In this document: piece after piece, positions 1-7,173 of the stretch
Position numbering within the stretch: the first letter of the stretch is position 1
How the letters are laid out: each line of letters begins with the position of its first letter
From: Fidelibacterota bacterium REDSEA-S14_B6
GTDB lineage: Bacteria; Fidelibacterota; Marinisomatia; Marinisomatales; S15-B10
Direction of reading: 5' to 3'
Length of the DNA stretch: 13,921 nt
NCBI GenBank assembly: GCA_001626655.1
Contig: LUOC01000036.1
Coordinates: 1-13,921 of the forward strand
Made by a program: the position numbers and the translations under genes
The notes under the pieces: generated by a model
What the model was told of the DNA's origin: nothing
The model's database searches: none
Seen by the model: only the letters and a program-made list of their open reading frames with translations

Positions 1-1
1 G

Positions 2-1015
2 GTGAAAGGTCAACTCGTTGACGTTGATAACAGATGGATCTCAATCAAGTCAAAGAATCGGGTGCACGTTCTGAATACGAACGAAGTGGTGGAGGTAACC
101 ACCGACAATCCGCCAGCCAATCCTTCCTTTTCACCTACGCTGGAATGGACCGTACAGTCGGAATCAAACGGGAATGCCGGAGGTGAGATTGTCTACATCT
201 CAGGCGGATTTGACTGGAACGCTAACTACCGCCTGGTGATCGATCAAGACGAAAAAGAGGGGAAGCTGGTGTCGCAGGCGGCGGTGGCAAACAACACTGA
301 TCAGGATTATGTCTCCGCTTCTCTCGAGCTTGTGGAAGGTGAGCTGAGGCGCCGGCGGAACGGTGGACGCCCTCTCCAGATGGCGGCGCGGGCGCAGGCT
401 GCCGCCTCAAGCGGACTCCAGCTCGAAGCGTCCGGCGACTTTGTCCTCTACTCGCTCCCCGAACCGCTGACTCTGCCGAAGAACGAATCAGTAACCGTTT
501 CCCTCTACTCAGACAGGAAAGTGAAGCTTGGGAGAACGTACGTATTCGAGAACAATGAACGGACGAAAAGCGATGAGCCTCTCGCTGTGGAAATCTCCTT
601 TATGAATGGTGGAAAGAATCTCGATGTTCCTCTTCCGGCCGGGACTTTCCAGATATACCATCGGACCGGTGATGGAGTTATCTTTGCCGGTGAAGACCTG
701 CTTCCCCAGACAGCGGTGGGGGAAGGCGTGACAGTCGTGGCCGGCCGTGCCTTCAATGTGCTCGGCAAACGGACGGTGATGAACTACGACAGAAAAAAGA
801 AGAGCGAAGAAGCCTCGATCCTCATTGAACTGAAAAACCGCCGGAAAGACAAGATAGACGTCCGTGTGACAGAACATATCTTCGGCGACTGGGTGATACG
901 TGATCCATCCCACGACTATCGAAAGGTGGACGCGGAAACGATCCAGTTCGACTTGACGCTCGGTGGCGGCTCGTCCGAGTCTATCACGTATACCTACAGG
1001 AAAGAGTGGCAGTAG
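2..1015 (+). CDS. DUF4139 domain-containing protein, 5'-truncated by window edge
   Basis: The frame is open to the left edge, so the GTG at base 2 is probably internal and the true start lies upstream; the 337 visible residues are the C-terminal part. The last third has the DUF4139 pattern: a stretch near residues 270-300 like 'ELKNRRKDKIDVRVTEHI', then 'DWVIRDPSHDYRKVDAETIQFDL' split around the typical S-H-x-Y-x-K-x-D-A core, ending in a beta strand with 'ESITYTYR'. The first 35 residues fit the family's 'gxLlsvd...v.vlnlneV..v' segment. DUF4139 proteins are normally exported beta-rich proteins of unknown biochemical role. No signal peptide can be seen because the N-terminus is missing. The Ala/Arg-rich loop near residues 115-140 looks like a variable linker. 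The 69 nt to recG hold no clear terminator. Family assignment is fairly sure; function is unknown. Confidence 0.8.
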   Translation: MKGQLVDVDNRWISIKSKNRVHVLNTNEVVEVTTDNPPANPSFSPTLEWTVQSESNGNAGGEIVYISGGFDWNANYRLVIDQDEKEGKLVSQAAVANNTDQDYVSASLELVEGELRRRRNGGRPLQMAARAQAAASSGLQLEASGDFVLYSLPEPLTLPKNESVTVSLYSDRKVKLGRTYVFENNERTKSDEPLAVEISFMNGGKNLDVPLPAGTFQIYHRTGDGVIFAGEDLLPQTAVGEGVTVVAGRAFNVLGKRTVMNYDRKKKSEEASILIELKNRRKDKIDVRVTEHIFGDWVIRDPSHDYRKVDAETIQFDLTLGGGSSESITYTYRKEWQ

Positions 1016-1084
1016 CCGGTCGGTCGATCCTGTCTCTTCCTCAAAGATTCAACTCAACCCAAACAGGACTAAATCTCCGCAGAC

Positions 1085-1288
1085 ATGAGTGCTGAACGGA
1101 GTCTCGTGCCGGAGACGCCGGTGCAGTTTGTGAAAGGGGTGGGCCCCCAGCGCGCCGAGGCGTTGCGGAGCGCTGATGTAACGACCGTTCTCGATCTTCT
1201 CTATTACTTCCCCCGGCGCCAGCTTGACCGAACCTCCATCACGCTGATTAAGAATCTGGAGAAAGGGGAGATGAGAGCGGCCTTATGA
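1085..1288 (+). CDS. recG: RecG helicase, N-terminal fragment (frameshifted)
   Basis: This is the first 60 or so codons of ATP-dependent DNA helicase RecG, the branch-migration enzyme that remodels stalled forks and Holliday junctions. Residues 12-21 (PVQFVKGVGP) are the usual opening helix-hairpin-like motif, and 'YFPRRQLDRT' at 41-50 matches the conserved family phrase before the wedge domain. After residue 61 (…NLEKGE) the homology stops; the remaining six residues are out-of-frame and end at TGA 1286-1288. Rejoining the downstream frame requires a short deletion in the OB-fold. No Shine-Dalgarno is obvious before ATG 1085, but the homology starts right there. Its stop overlaps the next ATG as ATGA. 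What is seen: two frames of one gene. What is inferred: damage or sequence error rather than two real genes. Confidence 0.85.
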   Translation: MSAERSLVPETPVQFVKGVGPQRAEALRSADVTTVLDLLYYFPRRQLDRTSITLIKNLEKGEMRAAL

Positions 1289-3096
1289 AATGCACCTGGT
1301 TCAACGGCGCTCAGTATATTGAAAAAGTTTTTTCCGTCGGGGATGAGGTGGCATTCCACGCAAAGGTCGATTTCTACAACGGCTACCAGATGGTTCATCC
1401 CGAATACGACATCCTCGGCGACGATGAGCGTGAACCGCTGAACACCGGCGCTGTGATTCCCCTCTATCCTTCTGGCGAGGGGTTGAAAAAAGTGGGCTTG
1501 GAGAGCCGTGGGTTCAGGAGAATCATTCGGGCATGTCTGGACGAGTTCGATCTCAGTGGAATCGAGTTCCTGCCGCAGGAACTTCTAGATCGGCACAGTC
1601 TCGCTTCACTGGAGAGCGCCTTGCGGCAGATCCATTTTGCACAGGACGGGGAGGCGCTGGCCGGGGCCATCCGCCGACTCAAGTTCGATGAACATTTTTT
1701 CCTGCAGCTTCTGATGGCGTTGAGGAAGTCCCTCAGCGGCGACAGGGGAGGCCGGAAGATGAGCGAAACCGGTCCCTACGTCAAACCGATCTTTGATGCA
1801 CTCGGCTTCGAATTGACGAAGGCCCAGAAGAGAGTCCTATCTGAGATTCGCTCGGATATGGCATCGAGGAAGGTGATGAACCGACTTCTTCAGGGAGACG
1901 TCGGCTCCGGGAAGACAATTGTGGCAATCCTTGTCGCTGCAGTGGCGGTTGGCAACGGTGTTCAAGTGGCCGTCATGGCGCCGACGGAAATTCTGGCACA
2001 TCAACATTACACCGTCTTCGACGCATACTTTTCTCAAGTTGAGATTCCTACTGCCCTTCTCGTTGGAAAGCAAACTGCGGCCGAGAGAGCAAGAATCCTT
2101 GCAGGAATCGCCGCCGGCCGTGTCGGCGTCGTGGTGGGGACTCACGCAGTGATCCAGAAGGAGGTGAAGTTCAAGGATCTCGGCCTCGTGGTGATCGATG
2201 AACAGCAGCGGTTCGGTGTCCTCCAGCGGGGGAAACTGCTCGAGAAGGGGCGCAATCCGGACATACTCTCTATGACGGCAACACCCATCCCCCGGACCCT
2301 CGCCATAACCTACCACGGCGATATGGACCTATCGCTTCTGGACGAAATGCCGAAACACCGCCAGCTCGTCAGGACGCGAGTGGTAGATGAAGAAACTGTG
2401 GAAAGGGTTTACAGTTTTATGGAAGAACAGATTGAGAAGGGACGGCAGTGTATGATTGTTTATCCCCTCATTGAAGAGTCGGAGAAGAGTGATCTCGAGG
2501 CGGCGACAAAAGGGTTTGAGCAGATTTCGAAACGGTTCCCAAGGAGCGCCGTAGAACTTCTGCACGGCCGAATGAAACGGGAAGAGAAAGACGAAATCAT
2601 GGATCGGTTCGCCGCCAATGAAGTGCAGATTCTCGTCGCTACCACTGTCATCGAAGTCGGTATTGATTTCCCCAACGCCACCGTCATGCTCATCGAGAAT
2701 GCGGAGCGGTTTGGCCTCACTCAGCTCCACCAACTGAGAGGGAGGGTCGGGCGTGGGGCTGAACGGGGCGTCTGTGTTCTCGTGCAGAGGAAGATTACGG
2801 AAAACTCCCGGAAGCGCCTGACCATCATGGAGAGAACCAACGACGGCTTCGAGATTTCTGATGAGGACCTCAAGCTCCGAGGCCCCGGCGAATTTTACGG
2901 AACGCGCCAGCACGGCTATCCGAAATGGAGAATTGCCGATCTCGTCAATGACGGTCAAATCATCAGGGATGCACGGACGGCGGCGTTCGATGTCGTTCAG
3001 GAAGATCCCCGCCTGAACCGTTCCGCCCACAGAAAGATTCGGCAAAGGTTTATTCAGGAATATCAGCAGATGCTGGAAATGGTCAACATCGGCTGA
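1285..3096 (+). CDS. recG: RecG helicase, main body (wedge remainder plus SF2 helicase core)
   Basis: This 603-residue frame carries the rest of RecG. It starts inside the OB-fold wedge domain (MKCTWFNG, then 'MVHPEY', the normal end of the wedge). The complete superfamily 2 motor follows: Walker A GDVGSGKT (1894-1917), motif II DEQQ (2197-2208; many RecGs have DEQH), motif III TATPIPRT (near 2275-2298), a RecG-like 'LHGRMK', and the Q-L-R-G-R-V-G-R-G motif VI (near 2730-2756). The TRG-type region GPGEFYGTRQHG is followed by IADL and a normal C-terminus. Codons immediately upstream in this frame read GDESGL, the expected OB-fold lead-in to MKCTWF, so ATG 1285 is a chance start. Together with the upstream fragment the total is about 665 residues, roughly 30 short of a typical RecG of about 690-700. 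The motor would be intact if expressed, but the wedge is damaged. The methyltransferase follows 4 nt after the stop. Confidence 0.92.
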   Translation: MKCTWFNGAQYIEKVFSVGDEVAFHAKVDFYNGYQMVHPEYDILGDDEREPLNTGAVIPLYPSGEGLKKVGLESRGFRRIIRACLDEFDLSGIEFLPQELLDRHSLASLESALRQIHFAQDGEALAGAIRRLKFDEHFFLQLLMALRKSLSGDRGGRKMSETGPYVKPIFDALGFELTKAQKRVLSEIRSDMASRKVMNRLLQGDVGSGKTIVAILVAAVAVGNGVQVAVMAPTEILAHQHYTVFDAYFSQVEIPTALLVGKQTAAERARILAGIAAGRVGVVVGTHAVIQKEVKFKDLGLVVIDEQQRFGVLQRGKLLEKGRNPDILSMTATPIPRTLAITYHGDMDLSLLDEMPKHRQLVRTRVVDEETVERVYSFMEEQIEKGRQCMIVYPLIEESEKSDLEAATKGFEQISKRFPRSAVELLHGRMKREEKDEIMDRFAANEVQILVATTVIEVGIDFPNATVMLIENAERFGLTQLHQLRGRVGRGAERGVCVLVQRKITENSRKRLTIMERTNDGFEISDEDLKLRGPGEFYGTRQHGYPKWRIADLVNDGQIIRDARTAAFDVVQEDPRLNRSAHRKIRQRFIQEYQQMLEMVNIG

Positions 3097-3100
3097 TGGT

Positions 3101-3997
3101 GTGATGAAGAGTTTGAATCAGTGCCCGCTCTGCGGCTCAGGCCGATTGACCTCGGTCTCTTCAGTCACCGATCACCTTGTGACGGGAGAGGTGTTTGAGA
3201 TTGTTGAATGTCCGGCCTGCGGCGCCCGGCACACATCGCCAGTGCCGTCTGAAGAGGAGATCGGTCGCTACTACGAATCGGAGCAGTACAAACCCCACTC
3301 GGACAGAGGCGTCGGCCTCTCCGATCTCGCTTATCGCACTGTGCGGGGAATCATGATTGGCAAGAAGCGAAAGTGGATCGAACGGCTCACTGGGAAGAAG
3401 GACGGACAACTTCTCGATGTCGGCTGTGGGACAGGCGAATTCGCCGCCTCCATGCGGGACAACGGATGGAATGTGACGTGCGTCGATTCATCAGAAACAG
3501 CCCGCGAAGAAGCGCGCGAGAGGTTTGGACTTGAACCGCTCCCCCCGACACAGTGGCTCGACTCCGGTTCTGATCAGTTCGACTGCATCACTTTCTGGCA
3601 CACTTTGGAGCATGTCCACGAGCCCCGTCGTTACCTGAACGCTGCCCGAAGCGGCCTGCAGGAGGGGGGGGTTCTGCTGATAGGTCTTCCCAATTTCACC
3701 TCCCATGACGCCGTGGTTTATGGCGATCACTGGGCTGCTTACGACGTTCCCCGTCATCTCACTCACTTCAGTCCATCAGCCATGGACCGTTTCCTCACCT
3801 CTTGCGGCTTCGCGCTAGAAGGGACTGTGGGCCTCCCCTACGACGCCTACTATGTATCACTGTTGAGCGCCCGTTATCGCGGCGACGGCAGCCTCGGGGC
3901 CCTCTGGACAGGCTTCATCTCTAACAGGAAAGCGAGGAGTGCGAGAAATCGGTACAGTTCATTAATTTACGCTGCTCGACGAAAGTCGATTGATTAG
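3101..3997 (+). CDS. Class I SAM-dependent methyltransferase with N-terminal zinc ribbon
   Basis: The protein has 298 residues and looks complete. Residues 8-11 (CPLC) and 37-40 (CPAC) form a four-cysteine zinc ribbon. A linker with 'EEIGRYYESEQY' (51-63) follows, then a Methyltransf_23/11-type Rossmann fold with SAM motif I DVGCGTGEF (106-114), an acidic residue ending beta2 in 'VTCVDSSE' (D129), and 'FWHTLEHVHEP' (165-175). The C-terminal 'WAAYDVPRHLTHFSP' and 'DAYYVSLLSARY' are typical of the FCB/Marinimicrobia version, often linked to envelope polysaccharide or lipid genes. The substrate is unknown. The start is GTG 3101 or ATG 3104; both are in frame, and the choice hardly changes the protein. 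The gene sits 4 nt behind recG, so co-transcription is likely, but its function fits better with the glycosyltransferase genes downstream. Confidence 0.88.
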   Translation: MMKSLNQCPLCGSGRLTSVSSVTDHLVTGEVFEIVECPACGARHTSPVPSEEEIGRYYESEQYKPHSDRGVGLSDLAYRTVRGIMIGKKRKWIERLTGKKDGQLLDVGCGTGEFAASMRDNGWNVTCVDSSETAREEARERFGLEPLPPTQWLDSGSDQFDCITFWHTLEHVHEPRRYLNAARSGLQEGGVLLIGLPNFTSHDAVVYGDHWAAYDVPRHLTHFSPSAMDRFLTSCGFALEGTVGLPYDAYYVSLLSARYRGDGSLGALWTGFISNRKARSARNRYSSLIYAARRKSID

Positions 3998-4041
3998 TAT
4001 AAACTCCTGAAACCGAATCATTAGAGAGGCGTAAGAGCGTT

Positions 4042-4479
4042 ATGTCAGAGCCATCAAAGGACGAACATCTCCTGATTAATATAGTCACCATGTTCACTCA
4101 GCAGGCGTGGGTGGCTATGGGGAAACTGAAAAACCCCATCACCGAAAAGACCGAGCGGAACCTTCAGGAGGCGAGCTTCTACATCGATGTTCTCGATATG
4201 ATGAAGCGGAAGATGGCCGGGAATCTTTCTGATGATGAGGATAAGTTTCTCGATTCGAGCCTCAGCGGACTTAAGATGAATTATGTGGAAGAGTCGAACA
4301 AGCCCGAGCCCGAAGCATCTGAGGAGAGTGACGCAGAAGCAGCTTCGGAAACTGACGGCGCGGCCGAAGAGGACTCATCTGAGAATGGGAAAGCTGAAGA
4401 CGATGAGACCGACACTGATGACTCGACTGAAGACACCGGTGAGGAAAACGAATCTGATGACAGCGGGAAAGATGAATAG
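4042..4479 (+). CDS. DUF1844 domain-containing protein with acidic tail
   Basis: The 145 residues divide into two parts. Residues 8-82 match DUF1844: 'LINIVTMFTQQAWVAMGKL', 'EASFYIDVLDMMKRKMAGNLSDDE' (split over 43-66) and 'LSGLKMNYVE'. This is a small helical cytosolic domain with conserved I-D-x-L and T/A-G-N-L features and no established biochemical role. Residues 83-145 are a low-complexity tail with 30 Asp/Glu and only three Lys among 63 residues; it is probably disordered. A purine-rich stretch AGAGAGG (4022-4028) precedes ATG 4042 at longer than ideal spacing. The stop overlaps the next gene's ATG by 8 nt, which suggests translational coupling to the DUF2723 glycosyltransferase. Family call is confident; function is not known. 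Confidence 0.85.
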   Translation: MSEPSKDEHLLINIVTMFTQQAWVAMGKLKNPITEKTERNLQEASFYIDVLDMMKRKMAGNLSDDEDKFLDSSLSGLKMNYVEESNKPEPEASEESDAEAASETDGAAEEDSSENGKAEDDETDTDDSTEDTGEENESDDSGKDE

Positions 4480-6088
4480 ATACTTGGCCGGCGGCGTCTT
4501 CGCCGTCTCCTTTCTAGTCTATTTCAGCACCATGGCCGAAACGGTCTCCTACTGGGACTGCGGCGAGTTCATTGCCACCTCCTACATCCTTGGCGTACCC
4601 CATCCGCCGGGGAGTCCCCTCTTCCTGATCATCGGCAGAATCTTTTCTATGATCCCCATCAGCAGTGATATCGCGTACCGCGTCAACATCATATCGCCCC
4701 TGGTGAGCGCCCTGTCTGTCATGTTTCTCTATCTCATTATTGTTCAGCTTGTCACACTGTTCCGTGGGAAGTCCGAGAAGAGCGAAGATCGATGGATAGT
4801 TTACGGCGCGGGGGCCGTCGGCGCCCTCATATTTGCGTTTACAGACAGTCACTGGTTTAACGCAGTGGAGGCGGAGGTGTATGCCATGAGTACGCTGACG
4901 ACGGCGGTGGTGGCGTGGCTGATTCTTCACTGGGCGGAGCGTGCCGATGAACCGGGGAATGAACGGTACGTCCTTATGATCAGTTATGTCCTTGGACTGG
5001 CCACCGGAATTCATCTTCTGAACCTGCTGGCTCTCCCTTTCATGGGGATGATTATATACTTCAAGAAACTCAAGTTTGCCTGGCGCACTTTCATCATTAT
5101 GGCCGCCATCTCAGGGGGTGTATTTATAGGAATCTACCTTGGGATCATCAAAGGGTTTCCACAGATCGCCGCCATGATCGGGCTCTCCGGTCTCGGACTG
5201 GTGATGCTGCTCGTTTTCGGTGCAACATTCTATGCCATTGCCAAAAAGAAGCGAATCACCTCTCTGGCGCTCTCCTCGGCGGTGTTGGTCATTGTCGGTT
5301 ACTCCACCTACGGCATCCTCTTCATCCGATCGGGACAGGACCCGGCAATCGACGAGAACGATCCTGAGACGGTTGAGCGGGCCATCAAGTATCTCGAACG
5401 GGAGCAGTACGGCGCCATTTTCACCTTTCCCCGAAGGTACAAGAAAGAGGAGGTGGGCTCTTATCCTCACAAAGTTTCGGTAGTGGGCAGGCCGAGGAAC
5501 GGCAACAGTTTTTCAAGTTCACAGAACTACCAGTACAAGTTCCACGATCTCGGAACACAATTCAGTTTTCTCTGGGATTACCAGATCGTCCGAATGTATG
5601 TACGGTATTTCCTCTGGCAATTTGCCGGGCGAGGGCCCGCCGGCGACAAATGGGTTTCGGACTTCGGTGCGCTCGAGAAGAGAGGGGAGGACGGCGTCGA
5701 TTGGAGCCAGTTTGGCTTCCCCGTTCCGTTCCTTCTCGGCATCTACGGAATGGCCTATCATTTTAGGAGAGATCCCCAGCGGGCGTGGTCTGTTCTCGCG
5801 CTCTTTTTCATGACGGGATTGGCCATCATTTTCTACCTGAATCAGGACAAGTTCCAGCCGCGGGAGCGTGACTATTCATACGTCGGAAGTTTTCTGGCCT
5901 ATTCGATCTGGATCGGTATCGCCGCTTCAGCTTTTCTCGATAAGATGGTCTCTTTCATCAAGCGGAAGAATATGGCTCACGGCGCCGTGGCGGCGGGGCT
6001 TGCTCTGCTCCTATTGGTGCCTGGAGTTATGCTGTCGTCCAATTACCATTCACACACATACTGCAGACCTGCGAGCCGAACGCCGTAA
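4472..6088 (+). CDS. DUF2723 (GT117/TMEM260-like) membrane glycosyltransferase, N-terminal membrane part, frameshifted
   Basis: This is the polytopic half of a DUF2723 protein, a GT-C-fold glycosyltransferase family that includes TMEM260, an O-mannosyltransferase. The first helix (residues 5-22) is followed by 'YWDCGEFIA' (27-35), in which D29 and E32 are the expected catalytic-loop acids, then HPPGSP (44-49). Further family phrases are 'FNAVEAEVYAMS', 'TGIHLLNLLALP', 'RMYVRYFLWQFAGR' and 'DKFQPRERDYSYVGSF'. About ten hydrophobic segments are visible. ATG 4472 is chosen because homology begins there and it overlaps the DUF1844 stop; the frame stays open further upstream only as a basic shadow of the acidic tail. 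Homology ends at 'NYHSH' (to about 6055), and the last 11 codons to TGA 6088 are out of frame. The rest of the gene continues in another frame from about 6058. Confidence 0.85.
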   Translation: MNRYLAGGVFAVSFLVYFSTMAETVSYWDCGEFIATSYILGVPHPPGSPLFLIIGRIFSMIPISSDIAYRVNIISPLVSALSVMFLYLIIVQLVTLFRGKSEKSEDRWIVYGAGAVGALIFAFTDSHWFNAVEAEVYAMSTLTTAVVAWLILHWAERADEPGNERYVLMISYVLGLATGIHLLNLLALPFMGMIIYFKKLKFAWRTFIIMAAISGGVFIGIYLGIIKGFPQIAAMIGLSGLGLVMLLVFGATFYAIAKKKRITSLALSSAVLVIVGYSTYGILFIRSGQDPAIDENDPETVERAIKYLEREQYGAIFTFPRRYKKEEVGSYPHKVSVVGRPRNGNSFSSSQNYQYKFHDLGTQFSFLWDYQIVRMYVRYFLWQFAGRGPAGDKWVSDFGALEKRGEDGVDWSQFGFPVPFLLGIYGMAYHFRRDPQRAWSVLALFFMTGLAIIFYLNQDKFQPRERDYSYVGSFLAYSIWIGIAASAFLDKMVSFIKRKNMAHGAVAAGLALLLLVPGVMLSSNYHSHTYCRPASRTP

Positions 6089-7173
6089 TCTTCACGAACG
6101 GAGACAATGATACATTCCCCCTCTGGTACCTGCAGGAGGTCGAAGGGATACGCAAGGACGTGATGGTGGTGAACCTCAGCCTTCTCAACACCGGCTGGTA
6201 CATCAAACAGATGCGAGATTCACGTTCCGGCGACACAAAGTTCATCGGCCTCAGCGACAGGCAGATCGAAGGGAAAGACCGAATCGGCAGAAATCCCGTT
6301 GATGGGAAGCCGCTCTTCCTGAGGGTCGATCGGTGGAAAGATACGCCGGTCTCTATCCCCGTGGCCGGCGATCCTCAAAACTCCGAGGGGAAAGTTTCCT
6401 GGACGCTTAAGCCGACCTTAGGCGGCGGCGGTATACGTGTGCAGGACTTGATGATCCTCCACATCATCAGGCAGAGCAACTGGAGAATTCCGATCTACTT
6501 TGCCGTCACTGTCTCTCCCAGCAACCGCCTCGGCCTCGAAAGGTATTTGCAGATGGAAGGGCTCGCGTTCAGGCTGAGATCGCACCGCGTGCCCTCAGTG
6601 AATTATGACAAGCTGGCGGAAAACCTGATGAACGTTGTGGAAGACACCACGTGGGACAAGGACTACTCGCCGGGGTACAAATACCGCAATCTGGACAATC
6701 CGGAAGTGTATCTCAATCCCAATATCCAAAAGCTTCTGCAGAATTACCGCTCCGCATTCCTTCAGCTCGGAATGGAGGAATATCGGAATTTCCGTGAGAA
6801 GCAGGCAGGATCGGTCCTTACCGATGACGATCTTGAGCGGCTGAAGCAGCAGACGCTGGCGCCGATCCGGGTGATGGCGGAACTGATGCCCGAAGAGGTC
6901 GTCCCTATCAACAGTCAGGAGATGAAACTGCAGATCGGGCAGATTTATCACGACGCCGGGGATGTGGAAAACGGAAAGGCGATCTTCAGACAGCTTCACG
7001 ATTCCGGGAGGCCCGATATCACCGGTTTTCTCTTACAGACTTACGCCGAACACGGCTATGCTGCTGAGGCGGTTGACCTGTTGGAGAAATGGACTTACAG
7101 GTTTCCGACTGATACCGCCGCCGCCAACCTTCTCAGACGCTACCGTGCAGGCGACTCCTTCCCTGACTCCTGA
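6058..7173 (+). CDS. DUF2723 glycosyltransferase, C-terminal soluble part (continuation after frameshift)
   Basis: From 6058 this frame reads ILQTCEPNAVIFTNGDNDTF and then 'PLWYLQEVEGIRKDV', a highly conserved DUF2723 segment that directly follows the last transmembrane helices. The first ATG in frame is 6160, but homology clearly begins before it, so this is the second part of the upstream gene rather than an independent one. 'VNLSLLNTGWYIKQMRDS' follows. The last 100 or so residues ('EMKLQIGQIYHDAGDVENG', 'FLLQTYAEHGYAAEAVDLLEKW') look like TPR-type helix pairs. The C-terminal region is probably extracytoplasmic and could bind acceptor protein. Joined with the upstream piece the protein would be near 900 residues, with roughly 14 conserved residues missing at the joint. 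It overlaps the start of the GT2 gene. Confidence 0.82.
   Translation: MLQTCEPNAVIFTNGDNDTFPLWYLQEVEGIRKDVMVVNLSLLNTGWYIKQMRDSRSGDTKFIGLSDRQIEGKDRIGRNPVDGKPLFLRVDRWKDTPVSIPVAGDPQNSEGKVSWTLKPTLGGGGIRVQDLMILHIIRQSNWRIPIYFAVTVSPSNRLGLERYLQMEGLAFRLRSHRVPSVNYDKLAENLMNVVEDTTWDKDYSPGYKYRNLDNPEVYLNPNIQKLLQNYRSAFLQLGMEEYRNFREKQAGSVLTDDDLERLKQQTLAPIRVMAELMPEEVVPINSQEMKLQIGQIYHDAGDVENGKAIFRQLHDSGRPDITGFLLQTYAEHGYAAEAVDLLEKWTYRFPTDTAAANLLRRYRAGDSFPDS

Noticed and set aside
1016..1084. Terminator or promoter between the DUF4139 gene and recG
   Set aside because: A short GGTCGGTCGATCC stretch has partial symmetry but no stable stem followed by a T-run, and no convincing promoter boxes were seen.
1258..1290. 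Programmed ribosomal frameshifting as the explanation for split recG
   Set aside because: An A/G-rich run is present, but shifting frame there would still leave about 29 conserved OB-fold residues missing; the same logic argues against recoding in DUF2723 (about 14 residues missing).
3101..3997. Possible C-terminal truncation of the methyltransferase
   Set aside because: The ending with a basic 'SNRKA…SSLIYAARRK' pattern matches the usual C-terminus of this subfamily, so the gene looks complete.
4283..4471. Upstream extension of the DUF2723 frame to ATG 4283, adding a highly basic N-terminal segment
   Set aside because: It is the +1 shadow of the acidic GAA/GAT-rich tail of the DUF1844 gene; the DUF2723 homology and first membrane helix start at ATG 4472.
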